Part shown: positions 1-9,439 of the stretch, in pieces
Numbering within the stretch: the stretch's first letter is position 1
Layout: every line of letters starts with the position of its first letter
From: Vibrio ezurae NBRC 102218
Lineage (GTDB): Bacteria > Pseudomonadota > Gammaproteobacteria > Enterobacterales > Vibrionaceae
Length of the DNA: 64,000 nucleotides
Direction of reading: 5' to 3'
Assembly: GCF_000467185.1 (NCBI RefSeq)
Contig: NZ_BATM01000001.1
Coordinates: forward strand, 124,001-188,000
Program-made: the position numbers and the translations under genes
The notes under the pieces: generated by a model
Seen by the model: the letters and a program-made list of their open reading frames with translations, nothing else
Database searches by the model: none
Told to the model about the DNA's origin: nothing

Positions 1-2503
1 GTCCAATGCGATTGTCCAAATATCGAACCCAGGTTTTTTGCGCAATTTGTTGAATGCGCTCGATGGCCTCATCGTCCATCATTTCTCCCCCGACATTGGC
101 TTTCGCAACCAATGAAAACTCCTGTTTTAACTCCTCGATACTCGCTTGTAAATGAGCATCAAGGTCGGGATTAATTTGCGGAGACTGTTGCTGATAAAAC
201 GCAATAATCTGATCTCGAATCAGGACCTCAAAGCGGGTTCGAATCTCATGAATTCGGTTGTAATTCACTTCTAATTTTGAACCTTTGTCCACGATGTATT
301 CTGGCGTGGTGATCTTCCCGCAATCGTGCAGCCAAGCGGCAATTTTGAATTCTCTTCGCTGCTCATCATTGGCAAAATTAAACTGCGCAAATGGGCCTTG
401 TTGCGCATTTTCAGCCTCACTCACTAACTTAATGGCCAATTCAGGTACTCGGTTACAATGACCTGCGGTATACGGCGATTTATCATCGATAGCTTGAGCG
501 ATGAGCTGAATAAATGAATCCACAAATTCTTGTTGCTGTATCTCATAATGATTCAAGGCATCCGCCGTGGTTTGTATAGAGTTGGACAGCTCGTCCAATT
601 CTTTAATCACGGTCGGGACCAACTCAACACTGCTGTATTTTCGTTCTCGTACTTTACTGGTCTGGCGAATCAAAGCGTGGATAGGTTTCACAATCGGATT
701 TGAAAACACGTGAGAAAGAGGAATAAGAAGCAACAAAATAGCGGCTGAACTGAGAGTCACAGTCATGACATTGCTTAATGCGACTTCTAACAACGCTTCG
801 GCAGGGATGGTAATACTGAGAAATTCAGTTCCATCTTCAAATAGATCCAGCTGCTGAACAAAGCCAAAATAAGGCACACCATTCACATCAAACTGAGACA
901 ATTTATTACGTAAACTGGGGGTGCGAATCGCATCAATCAGAAACTTATGCGGCACAACACTGCTTGGGCTATCTGCCCCAAACCATTTGTTTTCCAAAAA
1001 ATGAATTTCGCTCGGGGTTAAACTTTCCACCGCTAAGTTCATAATATCGACAAGCTTAGGATCGAGTCTATTCGTCACAAAATGAAATGAATTTTTAGCT
1101 TGTAATTGGCTGTCCGCTTTGAGTTGATGAACACGGATCCCCTCTAAAAAATGCCGGTTTATTTTGCTTTGCAAGATCACTGACAGATCCATTACCGCAT
1201 CTAGCTGACCTGTTTTTAACTGTGTGAGTCCAATATAAATGTCCTCTAACTCCACCAGCTCGATTGAAGGGTGCTCTTGCCTGATCTCATCAATAATCGA
1301 CCACCCTTGCAAAATACCGATTTTCTTACCGTGTAAATCACCTATGCTAACAGTGCTGTTATCTGATGTCGCAAGGGCAAAATCAAAACGAGCCAAAGGT
1401 GAGCTTAAGCGCCCCAAACTCTGGGTTTTCGCGTTATGTGCCATCGGATAGAGAACTTCAATATCTCCTCTCTGATAAGCTTCGACCATCTCCTGCCAAG
1501 TCAGCCCATTAATGAACTTAAACTGAATGCCCGTTTTTAATGACACAATGCGCATCAGATCGACAAAGTATCCGGTAGGCTTACCCGAAACCGCAAAATC
1601 CAACGGTGACCAATCGGTCTGATTTGATATCTCAATGGCGTCTGATTCAGCCACTACCGTTTGCTGAGAAGGCGTTAAACTCAAAGGACGAACGCCAGGT
1701 AGTAATGAAAATTGCTCTTCATGAGAAGACGCTTTTAACATGCCCGTTTCATCATAAATATAAAATTGAGCAGACACATGTGTTTGTACAGGCCCTAGAC
1801 TAGATTTTACTTCATGAGCTAGCGAGGCCACCACTACATCGATACCCACCACACTGCCAAATTTTGAATTTTTAATCCGTGAGGCGTAAGTTTGACCATT
1901 TAATTGTATGTTGTGGAATAAATAAGGCTCGGTTTTGAATACTTCGGCATGACTTGCTCCCACAAACCAAGGGCGTTCTACTGCGTTATACTTACTCTTC
2001 TGTTGAACGCTTTCTCTAAGCTCAAAAGTATCGCTATAGTAAGAAGTGACTTTACTGTTTCCTTGGCCGTTGTTTTTGATTTCCACCAGCGCCCAACGAT
2101 CCTCACTGCGCGCACCAATCCTCGAACGCAGCGCTTCCACAGAATCCAAATTAATTAACTGGTAAAAGTGTCCGTTATTTCTTGCCAGATAAACACTATA
2201 AAACCATGGGCTATTTTCCATCAGCTGCGCAAATGCATTTCGCGCAATGTGGTTGTGTTCAAATTGCTCTAACTCTTGCTCAAGACTGGCTAATACTTTG
2301 GTTATATTGGTGATGAACTCATCAAACTCACGCACTTCGGTACCGACGCTGTAAGCGATGTTTTGATATTTTTCTAAAGCGGTATAAAGGGCTTGCTGCC
2401 GACTAAAATAGTATTGCAAACTGATCGCAACACCCGCCGTTATACAGGTTGTCAGAATAAAGAGACTGATGACCGTCACCTTTATTGAAAATCGCCTTTT
2501 CAT
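1..2503 (-). CDS. Membrane sensor with Cache-like, SBP_bac_3-like and HD-GYP-type domains (partial, C-terminus outside window)
   Basis: I translated this long frame by eye; about 834 codons lie inside the window and it runs off the left edge with no stop. An N-terminal membrane segment (about residues 8-28) is followed by a Cache-like periplasmic sensor region, a periplasmic solute-binding-like domain (about 276-506), a second membrane segment (about 572-600), a HAMP-like linker, and a cytoplasmic HD domain with PYTAGHCNRV near 674 and the metal-binding HDCGK near 724. The region after HDCGK reads KITTPEYIVDKGSKLE and then RIHEIRTRFEVL, as in a divergent HD-GYP subgroup; no GYP motif is visible before the edge. 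The likely role is periplasmic-ligand-controlled cyclic-di-GMP hydrolysis, which is inferred. The start is ATG at 2503 after GAGGGTGAG; an in-frame ATG at 2518 is possible. Confidence 0.8.
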   Translation of the reverse strand, partial: MKRRFSIKVTVISLFILTTCITAGVAISLQYYFSRQQALYTALEKYQNIAYSVGTEVREFDEFITNITKVLASLEQELEQFEHNHIARNAFAQLMENSPWFYSVYLARNNGHFYQLINLDSVEALRSRIGARSEDRWALVEIKNNGQGNSKVTSYYSDTFELRESVQQKSKYNAVERPWFVGASHAEVFKTEPYLFHNIQLNGQTYASRIKNSKFGSVVGIDVVVASLAHEVKSSLGPVQTHVSAQFYIYDETGMLKASSHEEQFSLLPGVRPLSLTPSQQTVVAESDAIEISNQTDWSPLDFAVSGKPTGYFVDLMRIVSLKTGIQFKFINGLTWQEMVEAYQRGDIEVLYPMAHNAKTQSLGRLSSPLARFDFALATSDNSTVSIGDLHGKKIGILQGWSIIDEIRQEHPSIELVELEDIYIGLTQLKTGQLDAVMDLSVILQSKINRHFLEGIRVHQLKADSQLQAKNSFHFVTNRLDPKLVDIMNLAVESLTPSEIHFLENKWFGADSPSSVVPHKFLIDAIRTPSLRNKLSQFDVNGVPYFGFVQQLDLFEDGTEFLSITIPAEALLEVALSNVMTVTLSSAAILLLLIPLSHVFSNPIVKPIHALIRQTSKVRERKYSSVELVPTVIKELDELSNSIQTTADALNHYEIQQQEFVDSFIQLIAQAIDDKSPYTAGHCNRVPELAIKLVSEAENAQQGPFAQFNFANDEQRREFKIAAWLHDCGKITTPEYIVDKGSKLEVNYNRIHEIRTRFEVLIRDQIIAFYQQQSPQINPDLDAHLQASIEELKQEFSLVAKANVGGEMMDDEAIERIQQIAQKTWVRYLDNRIG

Positions 2504-2693
2504 CTCACCCTCATCCATGAAGAATCTACCTAGTTAGATTAGAACAAGATTTATGAAAGTGTATGAATATATTGGTTTTTTATTGTAATTAGCGGTGTAT
2601 AACCTATTTTGATTTCGAACTTTATCTTGCTATCACTGACAATTTCAGGAAATATCAATTGCAGTAACTCTACTGCATAAAAGGACTTAGTGC

Positions 2694-5327
2694 GTGCCAA
2701 ACATCGATGCTCTATCCCCAGCTCAACTGTCTGATGAACAGCTTGATATCCAAAATCTACGTCATTTACTGCACAACTTTAGTGAACAGCAGAAAAGTGC
2801 CTTTTTAGATCACCAACCTGTAGCAGCCTTAGTTCAGCAGCGCAGTGATTTCATGGATTCGTTGTTAGAACGGATCTGGACCTACTTTGGCTTTCACAAT
2901 ATCGAAGGAATCTCACTGATTGCCGTGGGCGGCTACGGTCGCAGCGAACTGCACCCTCTGTCAGATATCGATATTCTGATCTTGTCTAAGCGAACACTAA
3001 AAGAAGAACTCATTCCAAAAATCAGTGAATTTGTCACTTTGCTTTGGGATTTGCGACTTGAGGTTGGGCACAGTGTGCGCAGCGTTAAGGAATGTCTTGA
3101 AGTCGCAAAAGATGACCTAACCGTTGCAACCAACTTGCAAGAATCACGTCTTATTTGTGGCAGTCAAGATTGCTTCCAACTGTTAAGAAATGACATTCAT
3201 GCCGACAGCTTTTGGCCAAGCGCCCTATTTTATAGCGCTAAGCTAGAAGAACAAAAACAGCGTCATGCTCGCTATCACGATACGGGCTACAACCTAGAAC
3301 CCGATATTAAATCAAGCCCTGGTGGTTTACGTGATATCCATACGTTAAGCTGGGTCGCCAGACGACATTTTGGTGCTTCCTCTTTGCTAGAGATGAGCCA
3401 TCATGGCTTCTTAACCGACGCTGAATACCGAGAATTACAAGAATGCCAAAACTTTCTCTGGCAAGTTCGATTTGCCCTACACATAGAACTCAAGCGCTAT
3501 GACAACCGCCTCTCTTTTGCCTACCAAGCAAAAGTGGCTGAAAACCTAGGCTTTACTGGAGAGAAAAACCAGCCTGTTGAACGCATGATGAAAGAGTTCT
3601 ATCGAACCTTACGTCGCATCATAGAGCTGAATAAAATGCTGCTTAAACTGTTTGATCAAGCCATTTTAAATCAAGGTAAATTGGTGCCTGCGGAAATTAT
3701 CAATGAAGACTTCCAACGCAGAGGTCACCTCATTGAAGCTCGCAAGCCAGCGTTATTCCAAGCTCGCCCCGATACCATTTTAGATATGTTTATTCATATC
3801 GCTAATGACTCAACCATCACTGGCGTGGCACCCCCAACTCTGCGCCAATTGCGCACCGCAAGAAGACGACTCAATCGCTTTTTACATGATATTCCAGAAG
3901 CTCGTGAAAAATTCATGTTGTTGGTTAGACACCCTAACTCACTCAATAGAGCCTTTCGTCTCATGCATCAACTGGGGGTCTTATCAGCGTATCTGCCACA
4001 ATGGAGCCAAATAGTAGGTCAAATGCAATTCGACCTTTTCCATGTCTACACGGTAGATGAGCATAGTATGCGACTGCTACAGCATATTCATAGATTCAGT
4101 GATATCGCCAACCGAGATAAACACCCTATTTGCTGTGAAGTACTGCCCAGAATTCAAAAGCCTGAATTACTGATCATTGCTGCTATTTTCCATGATATCG
4201 GTAAAGGTCGCGGTGGCGATCATTCTGTCATTGGCGAAGGTGAAGCCTATGATTTTTGTATTGAGCATAATCTCTCCATACCCGAAGCAAAACTGGTCTC
4301 TTGGTTAGTCAGACACCATCTATTAATGTCCGTCACCGCCCAAAAGCGTGATATTCAAGATCCTGAGGTTATTGCGGATTTTGCGAAAAAGGTCAAAACG
4401 GAAGAGTATCTAGAATTTTTAGTCTGTCTGACCGTGGCCGATATTTGTGCGACCAATCCAGAGCTATGGAACAGCTGGAAACGATCCCTTCTTACTGAGC
4501 TATTTTATTCGACACAACGAGCATTGCGACGCGGGCTTGAACACCCTGTCGATGTCAGAGAAAGGATCCGTCACAATCAACAGCAAGCCTCAGCAGTGCT
4601 AAGAAGTCAGGGCTTTACCCCAAGAGAAATCGAAGTGCTATGGCAACGTTTTAAAGCGGATTATTTTTTACGCCACACACCACAACAACTGGCGTGGCAC
4701 GCTCAGGCTATTTTACAACAAGAAGATCCAGACTCACCTCTGGTTCTGATCAACCCGCAACCCACGCGCGGTGGCTCTGAGCTGTTCGTGTACACCAAAG
4801 ATCAACCGGTATTGTTCGCCAGCGTTGTCGCAGAGCTCGACCGTAGAAATTTCAATGTGCATGATGCGCAAGTCATGATCAGTCGTGATAAGTATATTTT
4901 AGATACCTTTATCATCTTAGATCAAAACAACCAGCCGTTAGAAGAGAACCGTCATGAGGGGATCATAAAGCAGCTGCAAAACGTCATTAAAGATGGTCGA
5001 TTAACAAAAATTAAACCAAGACGTACCCCGCGAAACTTAGTGCACTTTAAGGTCAACACCCGCACTGAGTTTATTGCCACTAAAAATAATAACCAAACCT
5101 TAATGGAGCTTATCGCACTGGATACTCCGGGATTATTAGCCGCAGTGGGAGCAACCTTTGCTAAGCTCGACTTACATCTGCACGCAGCAAAGATCACGAC
5201 CATAGGTGAACGAGCAGAAGATTTGTTTATTATTACCTCTCCAGAAGGCAAAAAATTAGACGAACAACTTCAGCAAACACTGCAAAGCAAGTTAATTGAA
5301 AATATCAGTAAACTGGCGCCTCATTAA
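2694..5327 (+). CDS. glnD: Bifunctional uridylyltransferase/uridylyl-removing enzyme GlnD
   Basis: This enzyme adds and removes UMP on PII signal proteins according to glutamine level and so sets nitrogen assimilation. At 877 residues it has the full family length. The nucleotidyltransferase motif GGYGRSELHPLSDID sits at residues 79-93. The HD domain that removes UMP shows HDIGKGRGGDHS near residue 500. Two C-terminal ACT domains start near residues 693 and 801 (the second around LDTPGLLAAVGATFAKL) and bind glutamine. The start is GTG at 2694, with AAGGAC at 2681-2686 as ribosome-binding site. It is followed by a terminator and then yaeH, the same neighbour as in enterobacteria. Confidence 0.97.
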   Translation: MPNIDALSPAQLSDEQLDIQNLRHLLHNFSEQQKSAFLDHQPVAALVQQRSDFMDSLLERIWTYFGFHNIEGISLIAVGGYGRSELHPLSDIDILILSKRTLKEELIPKISEFVTLLWDLRLEVGHSVRSVKECLEVAKDDLTVATNLQESRLICGSQDCFQLLRNDIHADSFWPSALFYSAKLEEQKQRHARYHDTGYNLEPDIKSSPGGLRDIHTLSWVARRHFGASSLLEMSHHGFLTDAEYRELQECQNFLWQVRFALHIELKRYDNRLSFAYQAKVAENLGFTGEKNQPVERMMKEFYRTLRRIIELNKMLLKLFDQAILNQGKLVPAEIINEDFQRRGHLIEARKPALFQARPDTILDMFIHIANDSTITGVAPPTLRQLRTARRRLNRFLHDIPEAREKFMLLVRHPNSLNRAFRLMHQLGVLSAYLPQWSQIVGQMQFDLFHVYTVDEHSMRLLQHIHRFSDIANRDKHPICCEVLPRIQKPELLIIAAIFHDIGKGRGGDHSVIGEGEAYDFCIEHNLSIPEAKLVSWLVRHHLLMSVTAQKRDIQDPEVIADFAKKVKTEEYLEFLVCLTVADICATNPELWNSWKRSLLTELFYSTQRALRRGLEHPVDVRERIRHNQQQASAVLRSQGFTPREIEVLWQRFKADYFLRHTPQQLAWHAQAILQQEDPDSPLVLINPQPTRGGSELFVYTKDQPVLFASVVAELDRRNFNVHDAQVMISRDKYILDTFIILDQNNQPLEENRHEGIIKQLQNVIKDGRLTKIKPRRTPRNLVHFKVNTRTEFIATKNNNQTLMELIALDTPGLLAAVGATFAKLDLHLHAAKITTIGERAEDLFIITSPEGKKLDEQLQQTLQSKLIENISKLAPH

Positions 5328-5391
5328 AGTGTGAATAAGAGCAGAGTTGCGAGGGAAGTCTCTACCTAAGTTGTTGCTTCCCTGTTAAATT

Positions 5392-5422
5392 GAGGATTCC
5401 TTATAAAAGGCGTCCTCTTTTT
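5392..5422 (+). terminator. Intrinsic terminator after glnD
   Basis: GAGGA at 5392-5396 pairs with TCCTC at 5413-5417, and an inner CCTT/AAGG stem lies inside it. Five T residues follow. A second inverted repeat, AGGGAAG 5352-5358 with CTTCCCT 5377-5383, lies just upstream. Confidence 0.7.
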
Positions 5423-5535
5423 ATATTCGTCATAGTAAGTCCGCTTTCCGTGGTCACATTCGCCCACTAGCACGGTTTATGACTGACGACGATGAGTACA
5501 GCTGCCTTTTGTTCTATTTGTCTATAGAGGTGCCT

Positions 5536-5919
5536 ATGTATCAACATCTAACCGGGTTGGGAATCAATGAGCCAACACAGATTGAGCGCTACTCTTTACG
5601 CCAAGAAGCTCAAAAAGATGTACTGAAGATCTACTTTAAAAAGCAGAAAGGTGAATTGTTTGCAAAGAGCGTTAAGTTTAAATACCCAAGGCAAGTAAAA
5701 AGCGTGTTACTGGATGACGGTAGCGGTCAGTATCGAAACAAAACTGAGGTCAATCGTAATTTAACTTTACTCATCGATGAGCTTAATACACTGACAAAAC
5801 CCATCAAACCGAGCGAACTTGATACCAAGCAAAAAATCTTGTCTGATTTGCGCCACTTAGAAAAAGTCGTTTCCAGTAAAATTGCTGAAATAGAAGCGGA
5901 TATAGAAAAGCTACAATAA
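5536..5919 (+). CDS. yaeH: UPF0325 family protein YaeH
   Basis: This is a small cytosolic protein of unknown function, 127 residues. It is recognised by the family signature near the N-terminus ([19 protein letters not shown]) followed by [16 protein letters not shown], and by the charged helical C-terminus. The ATG at 5536 is chosen because AGAGG lies at 5526-5530 and the family begins MYxxL; the frame is open upstream to 5479 but those codons do not match the family. In enterobacteria yaeH also lies near glnD and dapD, so the placement is conserved. No function can be read from the sequence. Confidence 0.88.
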   Translation: MYQHLTGLGINEPTQIERYSLRQEAQKDVLKIYFKKQKGELFAKSVKFKYPRQVKSVLLDDGSGQYRNKTEVNRNLTLLIDELNTLTKPIKPSELDTKQKILSDLRHLEKVVSSKIAEIEADIEKLQ

Positions 5920-5930
5920 CCCTTTTGATT

Positions 5931-5959
5931 AAAGCTCATAGCCTACTATGAGCTTTTTT
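5931..5959. terminator. Terminator between convergent yaeH and truC
   Basis: A perfect 11-bp stem, AAAGCTCATAG (5931-5941) with CTATGAGCTTT (5946-5956), encloses a 4-base loop. It runs into T residues on the plus strand (5954-5959). It sits between the 3' ends of two convergent genes and best serves the plus strand. Confidence 0.85.
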
Positions 5960-5966
5960 ACGCTGA

Positions 5967-6704
5967 TCAGCATTCGCTTTCAGCCAACGCCTCTTGCCAA
6001 GCAAAGCGCTCAATTAGCTGACGCCATGTATCATCAAATTGCGCTTCTAACACCAGCTGAACCCCCGTGTAAGGGTGTTCAAACTGCAACCTTGACGCAT
6101 GCAATAGTAAGCGGTCACTCGCAAGGTTATCCTTGAACAATCTATTATGTTTACCATCACCATGGGTTGTATCACCCACAATAGGGTGACGTAAATGCTT
6201 CATGTGGCGACGCAGTTGGTGCTTACGCCCCGTTAGCGGTTGCAACTCCATCAAACAATAGCGAGAGGTAGGAAAACGCCCCGTTGAAAACGGCACCTCT
6301 ACACTGGCTAAGGGCTTATAATCGGTAATAGCCTCTTGTGCTTCTTTATCTTTATTGGCGAATTTATCGGCAATTTTGTCGTATTCCACTTTCAGGGCGT
6401 AATCGAGTCTAGCCCCTTCTTCAATCCACCCGCGCACAATCGCATGATAGGTCTTTTGCATTTGATGCTCAGCAAACATAGGCATCATCTGTGAAGCCAC
6501 TTCACTGGATAAAGCAAAAACCAACACTCCAGAAGTAGGACGGTCTAAACGATGTAAAGGAAACACATGCTGACCAATTTGATCACGTAAGGTCTGCATG
6601 ACAAATTGCGTTTCTTTTTTATCTAACCAAGAGCGGTGCACTAACATACCCGCCGGCTTATTTACCGCCACTATGTAGTCGTCTTGATAAATAATATCTA
6701 ACAT
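5967..6704 (-). CDS. truC: tRNA pseudouridine(65) synthase TruC
   Basis: TruC converts U65 of certain tRNAs to pseudouridine. The product is 245 residues with the RluA-type catalytic motif HRLDRPTSGVL, where the Asp is the nucleophile, and downstream LTGRKHQLRRHMKHLRHPI. The N-terminus MLDIIYQDDYIVAVNKPAGMLVHRSWL (shown here as its parts DIIYQDD, VNKPAG and VHRSWL) matches E. coli TruC. ATG at 6704 is preferred because it overlaps the yqcC stop as TAATG and has GAGGTG upstream; a GTG nine bases earlier is the alternative. It is co-transcribed with yqcC, as in E. coli. Confidence 0.93.
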   Translation of the reverse strand: MLDIIYQDDYIVAVNKPAGMLVHRSWLDKKETQFVMQTLRDQIGQHVFPLHRLDRPTSGVLVFALSSEVASQMMPMFAEHQMQKTYHAIVRGWIEEGARLDYALKVEYDKIADKFANKDKEAQEAITDYKPLASVEVPFSTGRFPTSRYCLMELQPLTGRKHQLRRHMKHLRHPIVGDTTHGDGKHNRLFKDNLASDRLLLHASRLQFEHPYTGVQLVLEAQFDDTWRQLIERFAWQEALAESEC

Positions 6705-7033
6705 TATGCGCACACCTCATCAATCTGTCTTAATACATCTAACACTGGATACCAACGAATATCATCGCCGCATGCTTGCTCAAAATAGGGCGTAATCTCA
6801 AAGCCACTCGGCAAGGTTAAGTTCATCGTTATCAATTGCTGCATTTTGGGGATGAAAATCCATTGCAACCATTGCTCTGGGCGCAAAGTATCAATCGCGA
6901 ACGGTTGCAAACTACTTAACGCTTCCTGAGAAGGCATATTCGCTTCCCACAACCCAGCATCTTCTAGGCGACTTTGTGCAGATAATAGCAATTTTTGCAT
7001 TTGTTTAGAGATAGTATTCAAGGTATTTCTCAT
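6704..7033 (-). CDS. yqcC: YqcC family protein (DUF446)
   Basis: A 109-residue cytosolic protein of unknown function that in enterobacteria always lies just upstream of truC, as here, with stop and start codons overlapping. Family features are the helical N-terminus, EQWLQWIFIPKMQQLI and the C-terminal WYPVLDVLRQID. No catalytic motif is visible. Translational coupling with truC suggests a link to tRNA modification, but that is inference only. Confidence 0.88.
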   Translation of the reverse strand: MRNTLNTISKQMQKLLLSAQSRLEDAGLWEANMPSQEALSSLQPFAIDTLRPEQWLQWIFIPKMQQLITMNLTLPSGFEITPYFEQACGDDIRWYPVLDVLRQIDEVCA

Positions 7034-7101
7034 TTGCTCTTGAAATTCGGCGCAAGATTACCATGTTATAGGGAGAGTATGGGCTATTTAGACGCAGGCA
7101 A

Positions 7102-8145
7102 ATGAAAACTATTTCTACACTGACACAAATTTTGAACGACAGCGACTGTCAATTTAAAGTGCATGACCTAGGTCGTCGCATTGAACTGATAGCCAATGAA
7201 GAGTTTGAGAACATCGAATTAGGCCGACAAGCCTACCCTTATCCTATTCAGCGCCAAGCTCAATTTGCGATTACTTATTGGAATGAGAAAAAACAGCCGT
7301 GGATATGGTTCCTCAAATTCGATCTCGATGAGCGTGGCCTATTAAGCGCAACCGATATCGGCAACTTTATTAAATTTGTACTTGAAGCTATGGGCTCTCG
7401 CTTACAAAAAGATCTCAGCGAAGAAGCGCAAGAACAACTGGCAAATAACCCATACACCTTTAAACCAAAAGAAGACAAATTAGCCGTCTTTAATAGCCAA
7501 GTTAGCGCAGAGCTTGAGCTGTCCGCTAGCCAATACTACGCGCATGCACTGACTTACTTTAAGGGTGATTTAGGCTGGAGCAACTGGCAAACCGTTGGAC
7601 TGCAAGGCATTACTGATATTTGTGCACGCTTAAAAGAATCCGGTAATGAGCTTATGGTGAAGAAAAGCTTACCTCATTTGCCAACCCAACCTCTATACGC
7701 ACTACTCGGTGCATTAGAGCACTGTGATATTAGCGACTCTCTGGCCGCTAGATTGTACGACTTAGCCTTAGAGCAGTTGAATAACCCACAAGGGGATTTA
7801 TTTTTGCTATCGGCTTTAGCACGCGCACTTGCGGGAGATAAAGGTCATAAACTCTCGTCATTAGTCACGGCAATACTGTCAGAAACTAAATACTGTCACC
7901 AAGAAGTATTGATTGCCATTGCCGGTCGCTGTTGGGCGCCGCTACAAGACAGTACGCTGGCTGAGCAATTCCTAATACGCCTTGCTGAGACAAATAATCA
8001 AGAGTTGTTCAACCAACTGTTTGCTGATTTGGTCATGCAGCCACAATTACGTATGGTGATACTGCCAATGCTTCATCAAGCACCGTCTAAAAAGCTGGCT
8101 GAGGCACTCATCCACTTACAAAATCGTGCAAAAGGGCAACGCTAA
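7102..8145 (+). CDS. DUF3549 family protein
   Basis: A 347-residue soluble protein found in vibrios and relatives, divergent from yqcC-truC. It has no signal peptide and no membrane segment. The middle and C-terminal parts are Leu/Ala-rich helices (for example LYALLGALEHCDISDSLAARL), suggesting an alpha-solenoid-like fold. No enzymatic motif is seen and the biological role is unknown. Its stop codon directly abuts the ATG of the next gene, so the two are almost certainly translated from one message. Confidence 0.8.
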   Translation: MKTISTLTQILNDSDCQFKVHDLGRRIELIANEEFENIELGRQAYPYPIQRQAQFAITYWNEKKQPWIWFLKFDLDERGLLSATDIGNFIKFVLEAMGSRLQKDLSEEAQEQLANNPYTFKPKEDKLAVFNSQVSAELELSASQYYAHALTYFKGDLGWSNWQTVGLQGITDICARLKESGNELMVKKSLPHLPTQPLYALLGALEHCDISDSLAARLYDLALEQLNNPQGDLFLLSALARALAGDKGHKLSSLVTAILSETKYCHQEVLIAIAGRCWAPLQDSTLAEQFLIRLAETNNQELFNQLFADLVMQPQLRMVILPMLHQAPSKKLAEALIHLQNRAKGQR

Positions 8146-8442
8146 ATGGAGCATCTGCTGGCGATATTGGGATGCACCCTAGTACTGACCTTGTTTTGGC
8201 AACATAGGCGACAAGCCGAACTGGCTAAAGTCGCCATCTCACGCCACTGTAAGCAACTTGAACTGCAAATTGTCAGTATCTCATCGGGTAGCCATCGAAT
8301 TCGTTATCCTAATGGTAAACTGGGCTGGCATACTGTTTTTTGCTTCGAATTTTCAGCCCTAGGAGATGATTGCTATCAAGGTGAACTGACGATGACTGGT
8401 ATGCGACTGGCACACTTCTATACCCAGCCCTATCGTATTTAA
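8146..8442 (+). CDS. DUF3301 family small membrane-anchored protein
   Basis: A 98-residue protein beginning at an ATG immediately after the TAA of the DUF3549 gene. A short hydrophobic segment (about residues 3-18, HLLAILGCTLVLTLFW) should anchor it in the inner membrane, followed by a small polar domain containing RIRYPNGKLGWHTVFCFEFS. Function unknown. The pairing with the DUF3549 gene suggests that they act together. Confidence 0.78.
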   Translation: MEHLLAILGCTLVLTLFWQHRRQAELAKVAISRHCKQLELQIVSISSGSHRIRYPNGKLGWHTVFCFEFSALGDDCYQGELTMTGMRLAHFYTQPYRI

Positions 8443-8467
8443 CCCAATAGGTTACCCCTCATAACAT

Positions 8468-8500
8468 AACCTAAGAGACTGACATCAGTTCTCTTAGGTT
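8468..8500 (+). terminator. Hairpin downstream of the DUF3301 gene
   Basis: AACCTAAGAGA at 8468-8478 pairs with TCTCTTAGGTT at 8490-8500, 11 bp. A small inner stem CTG/CAG lies in the loop. The T-run is short, so this is a probable rather than certain terminator. Confidence 0.55.
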
Positions 8501-8593
8501 TGTACAGCTCATCGAGATATGATCGTCGAGACAGTGTACTCGTGATACCGATTTCGATAGGATGAACCTAAACCTTCAACGAAAAAACAGACT

Positions 8594-8875
8594 ATGCCAA
8601 CCAAAGAAGTGACAGACGAACTCAACCAAGTGTTCCTATCCCTAGAAGCAGAAGGCAAAGAGCCGACTTTAGCGCTCGTCAAAGCGCGCCTAGCAAGCAA
8701 AATTCCTATGCCCGCTCTGATTAGTGCGATTAAAAATTGGAAGAGCAGCAAACGCGTACCTAAAATTGAAGTGGCTGATGACAGTCGCAGCGCCGACGGC
8801 AAAATCGAAGCCCTTGAACAGCAAATAGTGGCGCTAACTCGTCGTATAGAAGCCCTAGAAAAAGGACAGCAGTAA
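8594..8875 (+). CDS. Small protein with predicted HTH-like N-terminus and C-terminal coiled coil
   Basis: A 93-residue protein that I do not recognise by name. The N-terminal half ([20 protein letters not shown], then [21 protein letters not shown]) resembles the short helix-turn-helix region of KfrA-type DNA-binding proteins. The end is a heptad-like coiled coil ([20 protein letters not shown]), suggesting a dimer. The stop TAA overlaps the ATG of the next gene by one base, so the two genes are coupled. DNA binding is inference from the pattern only. Confidence 0.7.
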   Translation: MPTKEVTDELNQVFLSLEAEGKEPTLALVKARLASKIPMPALISAIKNWKSSKRVPKIEVADDSRSADGKIEALEQQIVALTRRIEALEKGQQ

Positions 8876-9324
8876 TGAAGATTTGGGTTGATGCTGATGC
8901 TTGTCCAAAAGTGATTCGAGAAACCTTAATTCGCGCCTCAGAGCGCACCGGTATTGAGTGTATTTTCGTTGCCAACCACCCTATCCCGCTCCCGCAACGA
9001 AACACCATTCGTTTTGTTCAGGTAAGCCAAGGCTTTGATATCGCCGATGACGAGATTGCTCTGCGCATCGAAGCGAATGATCTGGTAATCACCTCTGACA
9101 TTCCCTTAGCTGATGAAGTCATAACCAAAGGCGGGCAAGCCCTGAGCAGTCGCGGTGAGCTATTTACCAAAGACAATATTAAAGCACGCCTTAACGTGCG
9201 TGACTTTATGGATACCATGCGCTCATCAGGCGTACAAACCGGTGGCCCTAGCGCATTGTCCCAAACAGATAGACGCGACTTTGCCAATGCGTTAGATAAA
9301 ATTCTTGCACGTGCTCCGAAATAA
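8875..9324 (+). CDS. yaiI: YaiI/YqxD family protein (UPF0178, DUF188)
   Basis: A 149-residue protein of the UPF0178 family, recognised from the N-terminal [18 protein letters not shown] and the internal [14 protein letters not shown] and LSSRGELFT motifs, which carry conserved acidic residues arranged like a PIN-type nuclease fold. Biochemical function is not established. It is coupled to the preceding small gene by an ATG overlapping its stop. Confidence 0.88.
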   Translation: MKIWVDADACPKVIRETLIRASERTGIECIFVANHPIPLPQRNTIRFVQVSQGFDIADDEIALRIEANDLVITSDIPLADEVITKGGQALSSRGELFTKDNIKARLNVRDFMDTMRSSGVQTGGPSALSQTDRRDFANALDKILARAPK

Positions 9325-9370
9325 CTCTCATTTTTTGCAGATAGTAGTACCTAGAGATAGCCACTTACAG

Positions 9371-9389
9371 ATGTAGCAACTTGCTACAT
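9371..9389. promoter_or_regulatory. Palindrome upstream of the ParD-like gene, possible operator
   Basis: ATGTAGCAA-C-TTGCTACAT is a perfect 9-1-9 palindrome, followed by a partial copy TTGTAGCTA. It lies 51-69 bases before the antitoxin start. Ribbon-helix-helix antitoxins usually repress their own promoter through such sites; that role here is inferred. Confidence 0.45.
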
Positions 9390-9439
9390 TTGTAGCTATC
9401 AACAACAATTCCATATTAGAACCACTATGAGGCTAAATT

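Noticed and set aside
1239..2158. Plus-strand frames of about 65-70 codons opposite the HD-GYP gene
   Set aside because: The minus strand carries a continuous, motif-rich protein over the whole stretch; the plus-strand frames have no start signals.
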